Shown here: positions 9,475-17,847 of the stretch, piece after piece
Layout: each line of letters opens with the position of its first letter
How positions within the stretch are numbered: the first letter of the stretch is position 1
Origin: Streptomyces sp. ADI95-17
GTDB lineage: Bacteria > Actinomycetota > Actinomycetes > Streptomycetales > Streptomycetaceae
Reading direction: 5' to 3'
Assembly: GCF_003846175.1 (NCBI RefSeq)
Contig: NZ_ML123048.1
Span: 692,962 to 756,961, forward strand
Length of the DNA stretch: 64,000 bases
Translations under genes and position numbers: made by a program
The notes under the pieces: generated by a model
What the model was told of the DNA's origin: nothing
Databases searched by the model: none
What the model saw: only the letters and a program-made list of their open reading frames with translations

Positions 9475-10502
9475 CCCGCGGGGTCCTCGTCGTGCCGGGC
9501 CCGGCTCGGCTGGACACGTTTCGGCTCGCCCGGCATCTTGGGGTACTCCGGCGGGTACGGCATGTCGCCGAGTCCGCGTTCCCGCTCGTCCCGGTCCGCC
9601 AGCTCCAGCAGCCCGTCGAGCCGGAAGGCGTGGTCGTCCATGTCCGCGTGCACATCGCCCACCTCGGCGTAGCGCTTCGGCATGGTCCTGATGTCGAAGT
9701 CGCGCGGTTCGGCGTCGTCGATCTCCTCCCAGCGCAGCGGTGCGGAGACCGGGGCGTCGGGGCGCGGGCGTACGGAGTAGGCGGAGGCGATCGTGCGGTC
9801 GCGGGCCGTCTGGTTGAAGTCGACGAAGATCCGCTCGCCGCGCTCCTCCTTCCACCAGGCCGTGGTCACCCGGTCCGGCATACGGCGTTCCAGTTCCCGC
9901 CCGGCGGCGATGGTGGCCCGTCTGACCTCGGTGAACGTCCACTCCGGTGCGATCGGGACGAAGACGTGGATGCCCCGGCCGCCGGAGGTCTTGGGCCAGC
10001 CGCGCAGCCCGTGGCCGTCGAGCACGGACCGCAGCTCGTGGGCGGCGCGCACCGCGTCGGCGTAGTCCGTGCCGGGCTGCGGGTCGAGGTCGATGCGGAG
10101 TTCGTCCGGGTGGTCGGTGTCGGCGCTGCGGACCGGCCAGGGGTGGAAGGTGAGCGTGCCGAGGTTGGCCGCCCAGATGACGGCGGCGAGCTCGGTGGGG
10201 CAGATCTCGTCGGCGGGCCGGCCGCTCGGGAAGGCGATCCTGGCCGTGGGGATCCAGTCGGGAAGGTTCTTCGGGGCCCTCTTCTGGTAGAAGAACTCGC
10301 CCTCGACGCCGTCCACGAAGCGCTGCAGGGTGGTGGGCCGGTCGCGCAGGGCCCGGGTGATGCCGGCCCCCACGGCCAGGAAGTACTCGGCCACGTCCCT
10401 CTTGGTGTAGCCCCTCTCCGGGAAGTAGACCTTGTCCGGATTGGAGAGCCGTACGGCCCGTCCGCCGGCTTCGAGCTCCACTGCTTTCACCGCTGCACCC
10501 AT
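9471..10502 (-). CDS. LigD-type primase-polymerase (NHEJ polymerase domain)
   Basis: A 343-aa stand-alone archaeo-eukaryotic primase-type polymerase equivalent to the PolDom of LigD. It fills or extends ends, with ribonucleotide preference, during non-homologous end joining. Recognisable features are VRLSNPDKVYFPERGYTKRD at the N-terminus, the catalytic pair in RIDLDPQPG near residues 136-140, SGGRGIHVFVP, and VDFNQTARDRTIASAYSVRP. The ATG at 10502 is preferred; an in-frame GTG at 10511 is possible. It is divergent from an ATP-dependent ligase 76 bp away, so a split LigD is encoded here. No Ku gene is in the window. Overlaps the downstream membrane protein gene by 4 nt. Confidence 0.9.
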   Translation of the reverse strand: MGAAVKAVELEAGGRAVRLSNPDKVYFPERGYTKRDVAEYFLAVGAGITRALRDRPTTLQRFVDGVEGEFFYQKRAPKNLPDWIPTARIAFPSGRPADEICPTELAAVIWAANLGTLTFHPWPVRSADTDHPDELRIDLDPQPGTDYADAVRAAHELRSVLDGHGLRGWPKTSGGRGIHVFVPIAPEWTFTEVRRATIAAGRELERRMPDRVTTAWWKEERGERIFVDFNQTARDRTIASAYSVRPRPDAPVSAPLRWEEIDDAEPRDFDIRTMPKRYAEVGDVHADMDDHAFRLDGLLELADRDERERGLGDMPYPPEYPKMPGEPKRVQPSRARHDEDPAG

Positions 10503-10527
10503 GACGGTCACGGTAGGCCGGGCTCAC

Positions 10528-10540
10528 ATATGGCGCATAT
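10528..10540. promoter_or_regulatory. Palindrome in the divergent polymerase/ligase promoter
   Basis: ATATG-GCG-CATAT, a perfect 5-bp-arm inverted repeat in the 76-bp space between the two divergent DNA-repair genes. It could be an operator for both, or chance. Confidence 0.3.
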
Positions 10541-10578
10541 CGGGAGACTTGTGCCAGGTGATGCGTGAGAATCGGCCC

Positions 10579-11646
10579 ATGGATCTGCCGGTGATGCCTC
10601 CCGTGAAGCCGATGCTCGCCAAGTCCGTGTCCAGGATCCCGCCGGGCATGCAGTACGAGGCCAAGTGGGACGGCTTCCGCGCGATCGTGCACCGGGACGG
10701 CGAGGAGGTGGTGATCGGCAGCCGCACCGGCAAGCCGCTCACCCGCTACTTCCCCGAACTGGTCACCGCCGTCCGGGACAATCTGCCGCCGCGCTGTGTG
10801 ATCGACGGCGAGATCGTGATCGTGTACGAGGGGCGGCTCGACTTCGACCGGCTCAGCGAGCGCATCCACCCCGCCGATTCCCGGGTGCGGCTGCTCGCCG
10901 AGCAGACCCCGGCCAGTCTGATCGCCTTCGACGTCCTGGCGGTGGGAGACGATTCGCTGCTCTCCACCCGGCAGTCCGACCGCCGCGCCGTACTGGAGGC
11001 GGCCCTGTCCGGCGCCTCGGCCCCCGTCCACCTCGCCCCGGCGACCACGGACCCGGCGCTCGCCCAGGAATGGTTCGAGCGGTACGAGGGCGCGGGGCTC
11101 GACGGTGTGGTGGCCAAGCCGCTCGATCTGCCGTACCGCCCGGACACCCGGGTGATGTACAAGATCAAGCACGAGCGGACCGCGGACTGCGTGGTGGCGG
11201 GGTACCGCTTCCACCGGAGCGGTCCGGTCGTCGGCTCGCTGCTGCTCGGCCTGTACGACTCCGCGGGCGTGCTCCAGCACGTCGGCGTCTGCGCGGCCTT
11301 CTCGATGAAGCGCCGCGAGGAACTGGTCGCGGAGCTGGAGCCGCTGCGCGTCGGCTTCGCCGGTCACCCGTGGGCGGCCTGGGCCGATGCCGAGGCCCAC
11401 GAGCGGGCCCGGCTGCCCGGGACGCAGAGCCGCTGGTCGGGGAAGAAGGACCAGTCGTGGGTGGCGCTGCGCCCGGAGCGGGTCTGCGAGGTGGCGTACG
11501 ACCACATGGAGGGCGACCGTTTCCGGCACACCGCCCAGTTCCGCCGCTGGCGGCCGGACCGCACCCCCTCCGGTTGCACGTATGCGCAGCTGGAGGAGGT
11601 GGTGCGGTACGACCTGGCCCAGGTGCTGTCAGCCGGTGGACGCTGA
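10579..11646 (+). CDS. ATP-dependent DNA ligase (LigC/LigD ligase-domain type)
   Basis: A 355-aa ATP-dependent DNA ligase. The adenylation motif YEAKWDGFRA places the nucleotidylated lysine at about residue 29. Motif III-IV features (VIDGEIVIV, LIAFDVL), GLDGVVAKPLDLPY and motif V (YKIKHERTADCVV, near 195) follow, and an OB-fold occupies the last 120 residues. It would seal nicks or breaks processed by the divergent polymerase. It is a core ligase without nuclease or polymerase domains, comparable in size to mycobacterial LigC. The ATG at 10579 has only a weak ribosome site. Its 3' end overlaps the convergent transglycosylase gene by 18 bp. Confidence 0.9.
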   Translation: MDLPVMPPVKPMLAKSVSRIPPGMQYEAKWDGFRAIVHRDGEEVVIGSRTGKPLTRYFPELVTAVRDNLPPRCVIDGEIVIVYEGRLDFDRLSERIHPADSRVRLLAEQTPASLIAFDVLAVGDDSLLSTRQSDRRAVLEAALSGASAPVHLAPATTDPALAQEWFERYEGAGLDGVVAKPLDLPYRPDTRVMYKIKHERTADCVVAGYRFHRSGPVVGSLLLGLYDSAGVLQHVGVCAAFSMKRREELVAELEPLRVGFAGHPWAAWADAEAHERARLPGTQSRWSGKKDQSWVALRPERVCEVAYDHMEGDRFRHTAQFRRWRPDRTPSGCTYAQLEEVVRYDLAQVLSAGGR

Positions 11647-12840
11647 GCCGGACGGTGTGGCGCACGGGTCCTCGGTGGCGCTCGGGTCGGGGTCCGGGGA
11701 CTCGGCCGTCCCGGTCGGGTCGGGTGACGGTGACGGTGATTCGGTGGGGCAGCCGGGGCCCGGCTCGGTCGTGCCGGGGTCGGGGCTCGTGCCGGGGTCC
11801 GGGGTGGCCGGTCCGCTGTCGGTGGGATCGGGTGATCCGGTGCCCGGGTCGGTGGGGTCCGGGGAGAGGGTGGGGTCCGGGGAGCCGGTCGGTGATCCGG
11901 AGGGCTTCGGGGTGGTGGACGGCGAGGGCTGGTGCGAGCCGCCGGGCTGCGGGCCCACGATGATGCCGCCGTCAGGGGCACCGGGGCCGCCGACCGGGTG
12001 CTTCGGCTTGTTCGGTCCGCCCGCGCCGGGGCTCCTGGGCACGGTGCCCTTGCCGTCGGCCACCGGATGGATGCCCTTGCGGTAGAACTCCAGCCAGGAC
12101 AGCACGGTGCGCAGATAGGTGTCCGAGTGGTTGTAGCTGAGGATCGCCCTGTCCAGATCGGCCTTCACCGACAGATCGCGCGGTCCGGCGCAGAGGTAGT
12201 GTCCGGCGGCCAGTGCGGCGTCGTAGATGTTGTTGGGGTCGCGGCGCCCGTCACCGTTCCCGTCCCGGCCCCAGTGGGCCCAGGTCGACGGGATGAACTG
12301 CATCGGGCCGACCGCCCGGTCGTAGCGCCGGTCGCCGTCGTACGCGCCGCCGTCGGTGTCCGGGATGTTCGCGAATCCCGCCCCGTTGAGCACCGGTCCC
12401 AGGATCGGTGAGAGCGTCGTGCCGTGGGCGTCGACCCGGCCTCCGCCCGCCTGGCCGGACTCGACCTTGCCGATCGCCGCGAGTAACTGCCACGGCAGCC
12501 GGCAGCCGGGGTCGGTCCGCCCGAGTGTGCTCTCCGCCTTGCGGTAGGCGGCGAGCACCGTGGCGGGGATGCCCGCCTCGGACCACGAGCGGGCGGCGGC
12601 CGGGCTCTGCTTCTTGCCGGCCTTCGGTGGCTTCGGCGACTGCAGCGGCGGCAGTTCGGTGTGGTACGAGTCGTCGTTGGGTACGTGCGACCACTTGACC
12701 TCGTCGGTCTCCGGACGCTCCTTCGGCGGCGCTTCGTGAGCGACGGTTCCCGGTGCCTGGGACGCGGTGAGCGCGGCCATCGCGGCGACCGCGACCGCCG
12801 TGCCGCCGAGTCCGCGGCGCATCGTGCCGTTGAACCTCAT
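11629..12840 (-). CDS. Secreted lytic transglycosylase (MltB-like), TTA-containing
   Basis: A 403-aa exported peptidoglycan lytic transglycosylase. The signal segment is GGTAVAVAAMAALTASQAPG. The catalytic region includes LPWQLLAAIGKVESG (catalytic Glu near residue 127), VGPMQFIPSTWAHWG and DPNNIYDAALAAGHYLC, typical of the SLT_2/MltB family. The last 110 residues are a Pro/Ser/Thr/Asp-rich tail that may lie in the cell wall. It starts 23 nt after the last Mce-associated gene, so it is likely the 3' end of the mce operon. Leu codon 119 is TTA (12484-12486), so translation should depend on the bldA tRNA. It overlaps the convergent ligase gene by 18 bp. Confidence 0.88.
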   Translation of the reverse strand: MRFNGTMRRGLGGTAVAVAAMAALTASQAPGTVAHEAPPKERPETDEVKWSHVPNDDSYHTELPPLQSPKPPKAGKKQSPAAARSWSEAGIPATVLAAYRKAESTLGRTDPGCRLPWQLLAAIGKVESGQAGGGRVDAHGTTLSPILGPVLNGAGFANIPDTDGGAYDGDRRYDRAVGPMQFIPSTWAHWGRDGNGDGRRDPNNIYDAALAAGHYLCAGPRDLSVKADLDRAILSYNHSDTYLRTVLSWLEFYRKGIHPVADGKGTVPRSPGAGGPNKPKHPVGGPGAPDGGIIVGPQPGGSHQPSPSTTPKPSGSPTGSPDPTLSPDPTDPGTGSPDPTDSGPATPDPGTSPDPGTTEPGPGCPTESPSPSPDPTGTAESPDPDPSATEDPCATPSGSASTG

Positions 12841-12863
12841 GCGTGCTCCCCTCTCCCCCCGGG

Positions 12864-13619
12864 TCACCGGGTGAACGTATCGATGGCGGAGATCCGCCAG
12901 GTGTCGCCGCGGCGAACGGCGTCCACGGCGAACATGGCCGCCGCGTAGGTCGTCTCGTCCGACTTGCCGGTACGGGTGTTGCTCTGGTCGGCGAAGATCA
13001 GCAGCCGGGCCCGGTCGCCGTCCAGCAGCTCCACACCGCTGTCGGTGACGGTGGTGGTCAGCACGAGCTTCTGCTTCTGCCCCTGGGCCCGGACCTGGGC
13101 GAGCATGTCCTTGTGCTGCTGCACCGCCTTGCCCACCAGATGCGTACCGGCCGCCTGTTCGGACTTCTCGGGCGAGGCGTAGTCGTAGGAGAAGACCGCA
13201 CCGACGGCGTCGGCGATCTGGCCTTTCACCTCGCTGGTCCGGCCGATGTCGGTGAGGGCGGTGTTCTGCCGGGACGGCTCGTCGCGCAGGCTGCCGGCCG
13301 AGGCGAACGCCCAGGCGGCGAAGGCGCCGAGCAGCACCGTGAGGGCGCAGAGCACGGCGGGCAGCCGGACCCGGAGGCGGGAGGGCCGTTCGCCCTTCGG
13401 TTCGTTCTTCTCCGGGGCCGCTGCCGGGCCGGCGTCGTCCCCGGCCTCGTCCTGCGCGGCCTCGTCGTCGGTGCCGGTGTCCTTCGCGGACGGGTCCGGC
13501 GCCGGTGCGTCGAGTGCGGTGTCCGGGGCCGCGGTCCCGCGCGCCGGGGCGGCGGCGCGCTCCGCGGCGACGGTGGCCAGGCGGCGCTGACGGTTGACGA
13601 GGTGACGGGTCGTCGACAT
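12864..13619 (-). CDS. Mce-associated membrane protein (larger, copy 2)
   Basis: A 251-aa protein with a long charged Ala/Glu/Asp-rich cytoplasmic N-terminus (about 100 residues), one transmembrane helix (VLCALTVLLGAFAAWAFA) and an extracytoplasmic NTF2-like domain ending in GDTWRISAIDTFTR. This is the Mas/Mam type of protein encoded behind mceF in actinobacteria, thought to stabilise the Mce transporter. It resembles the protein at 14272-14901 (both have LRD-P, TDIGR/TDSEATT, F-SYDYA/F-SYSPQA patterns), so the small/large pair appears duplicated. Confidence 0.8.
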   Translation of the reverse strand: MSTTRHLVNRQRRLATVAAERAAAPARGTAAPDTALDAPAPDPSAKDTGTDDEAAQDEAGDDAGPAAAPEKNEPKGERPSRLRVRLPAVLCALTVLLGAFAAWAFASAGSLRDEPSRQNTALTDIGRTSEVKGQIADAVGAVFSYDYASPEKSEQAAGTHLVGKAVQQHKDMLAQVRAQGQKQKLVLTTTVTDSGVELLDGDRARLLIFADQSNTRTGKSDETTYAAAMFAVDAVRRGDTWRISAIDTFTR

Positions 13620-13685
13620 GTCCGGTGGTCCTCTCGGTGGCGGGGTGGGAGTCGGTGGCGTGACAGGCGGTCGGGCGACCGCCTC

Positions 13686-14216
13686 TCAGCCGGCCGTGTT
13701 GCCGACGGGTGCCTGGCCGAGGGCGCTGAGCTTCCACCCCTCGGAGGTACGGCTGAGCCGGCCGAGCATCCGGCTCTCCTTCACCGCGGGCTTGCCCTTC
13801 GGCGCGGTCACGGTGACCCGCAGCGCCACCATCACTCCGGCCTTCCCGGCCCGGTCGTCCAGCTCGGTCACCGCCCCGGACAGGATCCGGGCCGTGCTGA
13901 CCGTCTTCGCCTCCTGGATCTGCTTCACGAACGCGTCCCGCCCGTCGACGAGTTGCTGGTGCAGATCGCCGGTGGTGGAGTCCTCCCAGCTGTCGAGTCC
14001 CTTCGCCAGCTTCCGGTGGTCCAGCGTGTTCATGTTCTGTACGGCCTGCTCCCCCGCCGCCAGTGCGTCGTCGCGCGCCTGCGCGTACGCCGCCGACTCG
14101 TCGTGCGCGGCCTCGTAGCGGGAGACTCCGCCCCAGGCCGCCGCGCCGGCCGCCACGACGGTCAGCACGACCGCCGCCGCCATCAGCGGGTTCCTCGTGA
14201 TCCGTACCCGTGCCAT
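13686..14216 (-). CDS. Mce-associated membrane protein (smaller, copy 2)
   Basis: A 176-aa protein with an N-terminal membrane anchor (NPLMAAAVVLTVVAAGAAAWGG) and a periplasm-side alpha/beta domain ending TSEGWKLSALGQAPVG. It has the same architecture as the 173-aa protein at 14898-15419 (YAQARDDALAAG against YAKSRDAALADG), so the two are paralogues. Likely an accessory subunit of the Mce complex. Separated from its neighbours by 55-66 nt, unlike the overlapping genes upstream. Confidence 0.78.
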   Translation of the reverse strand: MARVRITRNPLMAAAVVLTVVAAGAAAWGGVSRYEAAHDESAAYAQARDDALAAGEQAVQNMNTLDHRKLAKGLDSWEDSTTGDLHQQLVDGRDAFVKQIQEAKTVSTARILSGAVTELDDRAGKAGVMVALRVTVTAPKGKPAVKESRMLGRLSRTSEGWKLSALGQAPVGNTAG

Positions 14217-14271
14217 TGCTGTCTCTCCCCTGCCGGCCGATCCGTACCGAGTTGCGCGTGTGTGGGTACTG

Positions 14272-14901
14272 CTATCTGGAGGTGATCTCGACCACGGTCC
14301 AGTGACCGTCCCGCAGTTGGGCGGTGACGGAGAGCTGGGCGGCGGCGGTGGTGGCCGGCTTGCCCTCGCGCTCGTAGACCTGGTCGAGGAAGACCAGCAA
14401 GTGGGCGCTGTTCTCCGTCAGCCGGGTCACCCCGGCGCGCACGACATGGGTGGTGAGGGTCAGCTTCTGGTCGGCGGACTGCTTCTCGACCTGGCCGAAC
14501 AGGGCGGCGTACTGCTGGAGCGCCTTGCCCGCGAGCAGTTGCTTCGCCGACTCCTTGGTGACGGCGGTGGCCTGCGGGCTGTAGGAGAAGACCTTGCCGA
14601 GCGCGTTGCTGACATCTCCCGCGACCCGGGTCGTCGCCTCGCTGTCGGTCAGTGCGCGGTTGGCGGTGGCGGGGGTGTCGCGCAGCGCTCTGCCCTGGGC
14701 GAAGAGCACCCCGCCGGCCACGAGGAGCACGACGGCCAGGACCGCCGCCACGACGCGGGGCCACCGCCGGGCGGGGGCGGGCGGGTCCGGCTGCCCCTCG
14801 TCGGTGACGGCACCGGGCTCCGCCGCGGCCTCCTCGTGTTCCTCGACGTCCCGCGCGTCCACGTCCGTGCTCACGACCGCCGAACCTCCCCGCTGTTTCA
14901 T
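14272..14901 (-). CDS. Mce-associated membrane protein (larger, copy 1)
   Basis: A 209-aa protein: an acidic Pro/Ala-rich cytoplasmic N-terminus of about 48 residues, one transmembrane helix (VVAAVLAVVLLVAGGVLFA) and an extracytoplasmic domain ending DGHWTVVEITSR. The ATG at 14901 overlaps the stop of the preceding gene (ATGA), fixing the start; an internal GTG nine codons on is possible. Probably pairs with the smaller protein encoded just upstream as a Mce transporter accessory. Confidence 0.8.
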   Translation of the reverse strand: MKQRGGSAVVSTDVDARDVEEHEEAAAEPGAVTDEGQPDPPAPARRWPRVVAAVLAVVLLVAGGVLFAQGRALRDTPATANRALTDSEATTRVAGDVSNALGKVFSYSPQATAVTKESAKQLLAGKALQQYAALFGQVEKQSADQKLTLTTHVVRAGVTRLTENSAHLLVFLDQVYEREGKPATTAAAQLSVTAQLRDGHWTVVEITSR

Positions 14902-15419
14902 GCGCCGCTCCCGACCGGGATCGCGGTGAGCGCCTTGACCTTCCAGCCGTCCGCGGTCCGGGACAGTGTGGCCTCGAAGCGCTTGCGTTCGGTGCCGCTC
15001 CTTCCGGTGCGCGGGGTGACCTCGACATCGACGGTCGCGATCAGCTCCGCCGTCCCGGTCCGCTCGTCGAGCGCGGTGAGCGCCGCGTCGGTGACCTTCC
15101 CGCGTGCGGTGGCACCGGACTTGGTCAGCTCCTTCGCGTCCTTGCTCCGGGTGCGTGCGAGCTGGTCGTGGAGCGGACCGGTCGAGGAGTCGAGCCAGGC
15201 GCCGAGCCCGGCGTCCACGGTCCGGGCGTCCTTGGCGTCGAGGCTGTTCAGCCGGGCCAGGTGGTGCTTGCCGTCGGCCAGCGCGGCATCGCGGCTCTTC
15301 GCGTACGCCAGGCTGTCGTCGCCGCGCGCCTGGGCGTACGACCAGCCGCCGAGGGCGCAGATCAGTACCGCGGCGAGCAGCGCCGCCCAGCCGGTCAGGG
15401 TCCTGGTCCGGGGCGTCAT
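14898..15419 (-). CDS. Mce-associated membrane protein (smaller, copy 1)
   Basis: A 173-aa protein with an N-terminal membrane helix (GWAALLAAVLICALGGWSYA) and an exported domain ending ADGWKVKALTAIPVG. First of four accessory genes after mceF. Overlaps both mceF (15416-15419) and the next gene (14898-14901) by 4 nt, so the three are translationally coupled. Confidence 0.8.
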   Translation of the reverse strand: MTPRTRTLTGWAALLAAVLICALGGWSYAQARGDDSLAYAKSRDAALADGKHHLARLNSLDAKDARTVDAGLGAWLDSSTGPLHDQLARTRSKDAKELTKSGATARGKVTDAALTALDERTGTAELIATVDVEVTPRTGRSGTERKRFEATLSRTADGWKVKALTAIPVGSGA

Positions 15420-16678
15420 CGGCCGCCTTCCTGTCCGAGTCCGAGCAGTCCGGCCATGCCGTCGTCGGCGGCCGGGGCCCGGCCGGTGACACCGAGCGCC
15501 CCCGGGAGCCGCTTCTCGGATCCGTTCCCCAGCAGCATCGAGCCGGGCCGGGCGGGCTCGGGCACGGCGCCGCCCTCCGGCGCGTTGGCGCTGCCGCGGA
15601 CGTTGATGCCGGTGCCGGGCGAGGAGGTGCAGCGGGCCTTGGTGTTGACGGACGGGCCGGCCGAGGTGTCCAGGCCGCTGCGGTAGACGGTGCCGCCGTA
15701 TCCGGCGGTGCAGGGCAGGGGTTCGAAGAAGGTGACCGACATGCCGAACCGGGCGCCCTTCTCGTCGATCGCGCTGGATCCGGCGGCGGCCACCGCGGGG
15801 AGTTTCACCAGGAGTTCCTCGATGCCGCGCTGGCGGGTGACGGCGACCTCGGAGGTGGTGAGGAGGTTGGCGACGACGACGCCGAAGCTCGGGTCGAGAT
15901 CCCGCAGCAGTCCGCTGATCTGTCCGGTCGCGTCGGGGGCGACCGCGATCAGCTTGCGCAGATCGGTGTCGGATCCCTTGAGCTGTGCGGCCAGTTCCTT
16001 GGCGCCGGATGCGAAGCCCTTGAGTGCTTCGCCCTGTTCGGCCTGGGTGCGCAGTACGGTCCGGCCGTCGGCCATCAGCCGGGTGTTGACGGGCAGGGCG
16101 TCGTCGGCCGCCTGTACGAACTCGCTCCCGGTGTCCAGCAGTACCTGGAGGTCGTCGCCGCGTCCCTCGAACGCGGTGCCGAACTCGTCGACGACCGTGC
16201 GCAGGGATTCCAGGTCGACCGAGCCGGCCAGGTCGTTGACGCTGGTGAGGACGTTGGTGACGGGGGCGGGGACGGTGGTGTCGGCCTGGTCGATGACGGA
16301 GCCGTTCGCCAGGTACGGGCCCTCGGTGCGGGTGGGCCGCAGGTCGACGTACTGCTCGCCGACCGCGGAGAGACTGGCGACCACGGCCTTGAGCCCGTCG
16401 GGGATCTTCGGGGCGTCCTTCTCGATGCGCAGTTCGGCCTCTACCCCGTCGTCGGTGAGCTCGATCGGCCCGACCCGGCCCACCGAGACACCGCGGTAGG
16501 TGACGTTGGAGTGGGTGTACAGCCCTCCGGTGCGCGGGAGTTGGACCTTGACGGTGTAGTAGCTGCGCAGGCCGATGTAGTGGCCGAGGTCGGCGTAGCG
16601 CACTCCGAGGTAGCCGAGTACGAGCACCGCGATGATCAGGAAGGAGATGTTCTTGAGCCGGATGGCGAGGGTGATCAT
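15416..16678 (-). CDS. mceF: Mce family protein MceF
   Basis: A 420-aa MCE-domain protein, last of six. It has an N-terminal transmembrane anchor (ISFLIIAVLVLGYLGVRYA), then the MlaD/MCE domain (VKVQLPRTGGLYTHSNVTYRGVSVGRV, residues about 43-120), a long helical region and a C-terminal segment with Cys residues. Six different MCE subunits are thought to form a heterohexameric tube that carries hydrophobic substrates through the envelope to the YrbE permease. Its start overlaps the mceE stop by 4 nt. Substrate unknown; sterols or other lipids are the usual assumption. Confidence 0.9.
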   Translation of the reverse strand: MITLAIRLKNISFLIIAVLVLGYLGVRYADLGHYIGLRSYYTVKVQLPRTGGLYTHSNVTYRGVSVGRVGPIELTDDGVEAELRIEKDAPKIPDGLKAVVASLSAVGEQYVDLRPTRTEGPYLANGSVIDQADTTVPAPVTNVLTSVNDLAGSVDLESLRTVVDEFGTAFEGRGDDLQVLLDTGSEFVQAADDALPVNTRLMADGRTVLRTQAEQGEALKGFASGAKELAAQLKGSDTDLRKLIAVAPDATGQISGLLRDLDPSFGVVVANLLTTSEVAVTRQRGIEELLVKLPAVAAAGSSAIDEKGARFGMSVTFFEPLPCTAGYGGTVYRSGLDTSAGPSVNTKARCTSSPGTGINVRGSANAPEGGAVPEPARPGSMLLGNGSEKRLPGALGVTGRAPAADDGMAGLLGLGQEGGR

Positions 16679-17847
16679 CGGCTGCTCCCGTTCGTGCCCG
16701 CCGTCGGTACCGCGGGGAGGGGCAGCGGCAGCGCCCGGCTGGTTGTGCCGGTCCCGGTCCCGGTTGTGCCGGTCCCGGTCCCGGTCCGCGGCGGGACCGC
16801 CGGGACGATCGGCGGGACGATCTGTGTGCCGGGCATGGCCGTCACATCCAGGTAGACGTTGAGGTAGTCGCCCTTCACCCCGCGCAGCACCTCGTCCGTG
16901 AACGGGTAGGTGAGCAGCACCTGGAGGGAGTCGGGCAGGTCGCGGCCGGAGTCGGCGAGCGCCTTGAGGCTGGGGGCGAGGGCCTTGAGGTCGGCGATCA
17001 TGTCGGCCTTGCTCTTGTTGACCGTGTCGACGGCCACGGTGGAGAGGGTGTCGAGCGAGCGCAGCATGGTCAGGAGCGAGCCGCGCTGCTTCTCCAGGAC
17101 CTTCAGGCCGGGGCTCAGCCCGGTGAGGACCGTGCCGACGTCCTGTTTGCGGGTGGCGAGGGTGGCGGAGAGCCGGTTCACCCCGTCGAGGGCGTCGGTG
17201 ATGTCCTTCTTGTGGTCGTCCAGGTCGGTGACGAGGGTGTTGACCCGGCCGAGCATGGAGCGGATCTGGGGTTCGCGTCCGGCGAGTGCCTTGTTGAGTT
17301 CGGTGGTGATGGTCTTGAGCTGGTTGACGCCACCGCCGTTGAGGAGCATCGACAGGGCGCCGAAGACCTCTTCCACCTCGGGGTTCCGGTTGGTCCGGGT
17401 CAGCGGGATGCGGTCTCCGTCGGCGAGCCTGCCCTGTGCGGTGCCGCGTGCCGGGGCGGCGAGCTGGATGTACTTCTCGCCGAGGAGGCTGGACTGTTCC
17501 AGGTGGGCGTAGGCGTTGGCGGGCAGTTCGACCTTGCCGTTGACGCGCATGGTGACCTTGGCGTTCCAGCTGCCGGAGCCCAGGGAGACCTTGGTGACCC
17601 GGCCGACGGCGACATCGTTGACCTTGACCGATGCCTGCGGGGCGAGGCTGAGCACGTCGGCGAATTCCGCGGTGATCTCGTACGGGTGGTCGCCGAGGTC
17701 GGCGCCGCCGGGCAGCGGCACCTGGTCGATCCCGGTGAACGACGGCAGGCCGGAGGAGGTCACGACGAGGGCCAGGCCGACGCCCACGGCCAGCACCGCG
17801 GCGATGCCGGTCGTGCGGGGCCCGGGTCTGCGCAGCGCACGGTTCAT
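16675..17847 (-). CDS. mceE: Mce family protein MceE
   Basis: A 390-aa MCE-domain protein. N-terminal hydrophobic segment (TGIAAVLAVGVGLALVV), MCE domain (YEITAEFADVLSLAPQASVKVNDVAVGRV, about 56-135), helical region, and a Pro/Gly/Thr-rich tail with a repeated GTGTT motif. In mycobacteria this position is usually a lipoprotein (LprK-type), but here no lipobox cysteine follows the hydrophobic segment (TSSGLPS), so it is probably simply membrane-anchored. 4-nt overlaps with mceD and mceF. Confidence 0.9.
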   Translation of the reverse strand: MNRALRRPGPRTTGIAAVLAVGVGLALVVTSSGLPSFTGIDQVPLPGGADLGDHPYEITAEFADVLSLAPQASVKVNDVAVGRVTKVSLGSGSWNAKVTMRVNGKVELPANAYAHLEQSSLLGEKYIQLAAPARGTAQGRLADGDRIPLTRTNRNPEVEEVFGALSMLLNGGGVNQLKTITTELNKALAGREPQIRSMLGRVNTLVTDLDDHKKDITDALDGVNRLSATLATRKQDVGTVLTGLSPGLKVLEKQRGSLLTMLRSLDTLSTVAVDTVNKSKADMIADLKALAPSLKALADSGRDLPDSLQVLLTYPFTDEVLRGVKGDYLNVYLDVTAMPGTQIVPPIVPAVPPRTGTGTGTTGTGTGTTSRALPLPLPAVPTAGTNGSSR

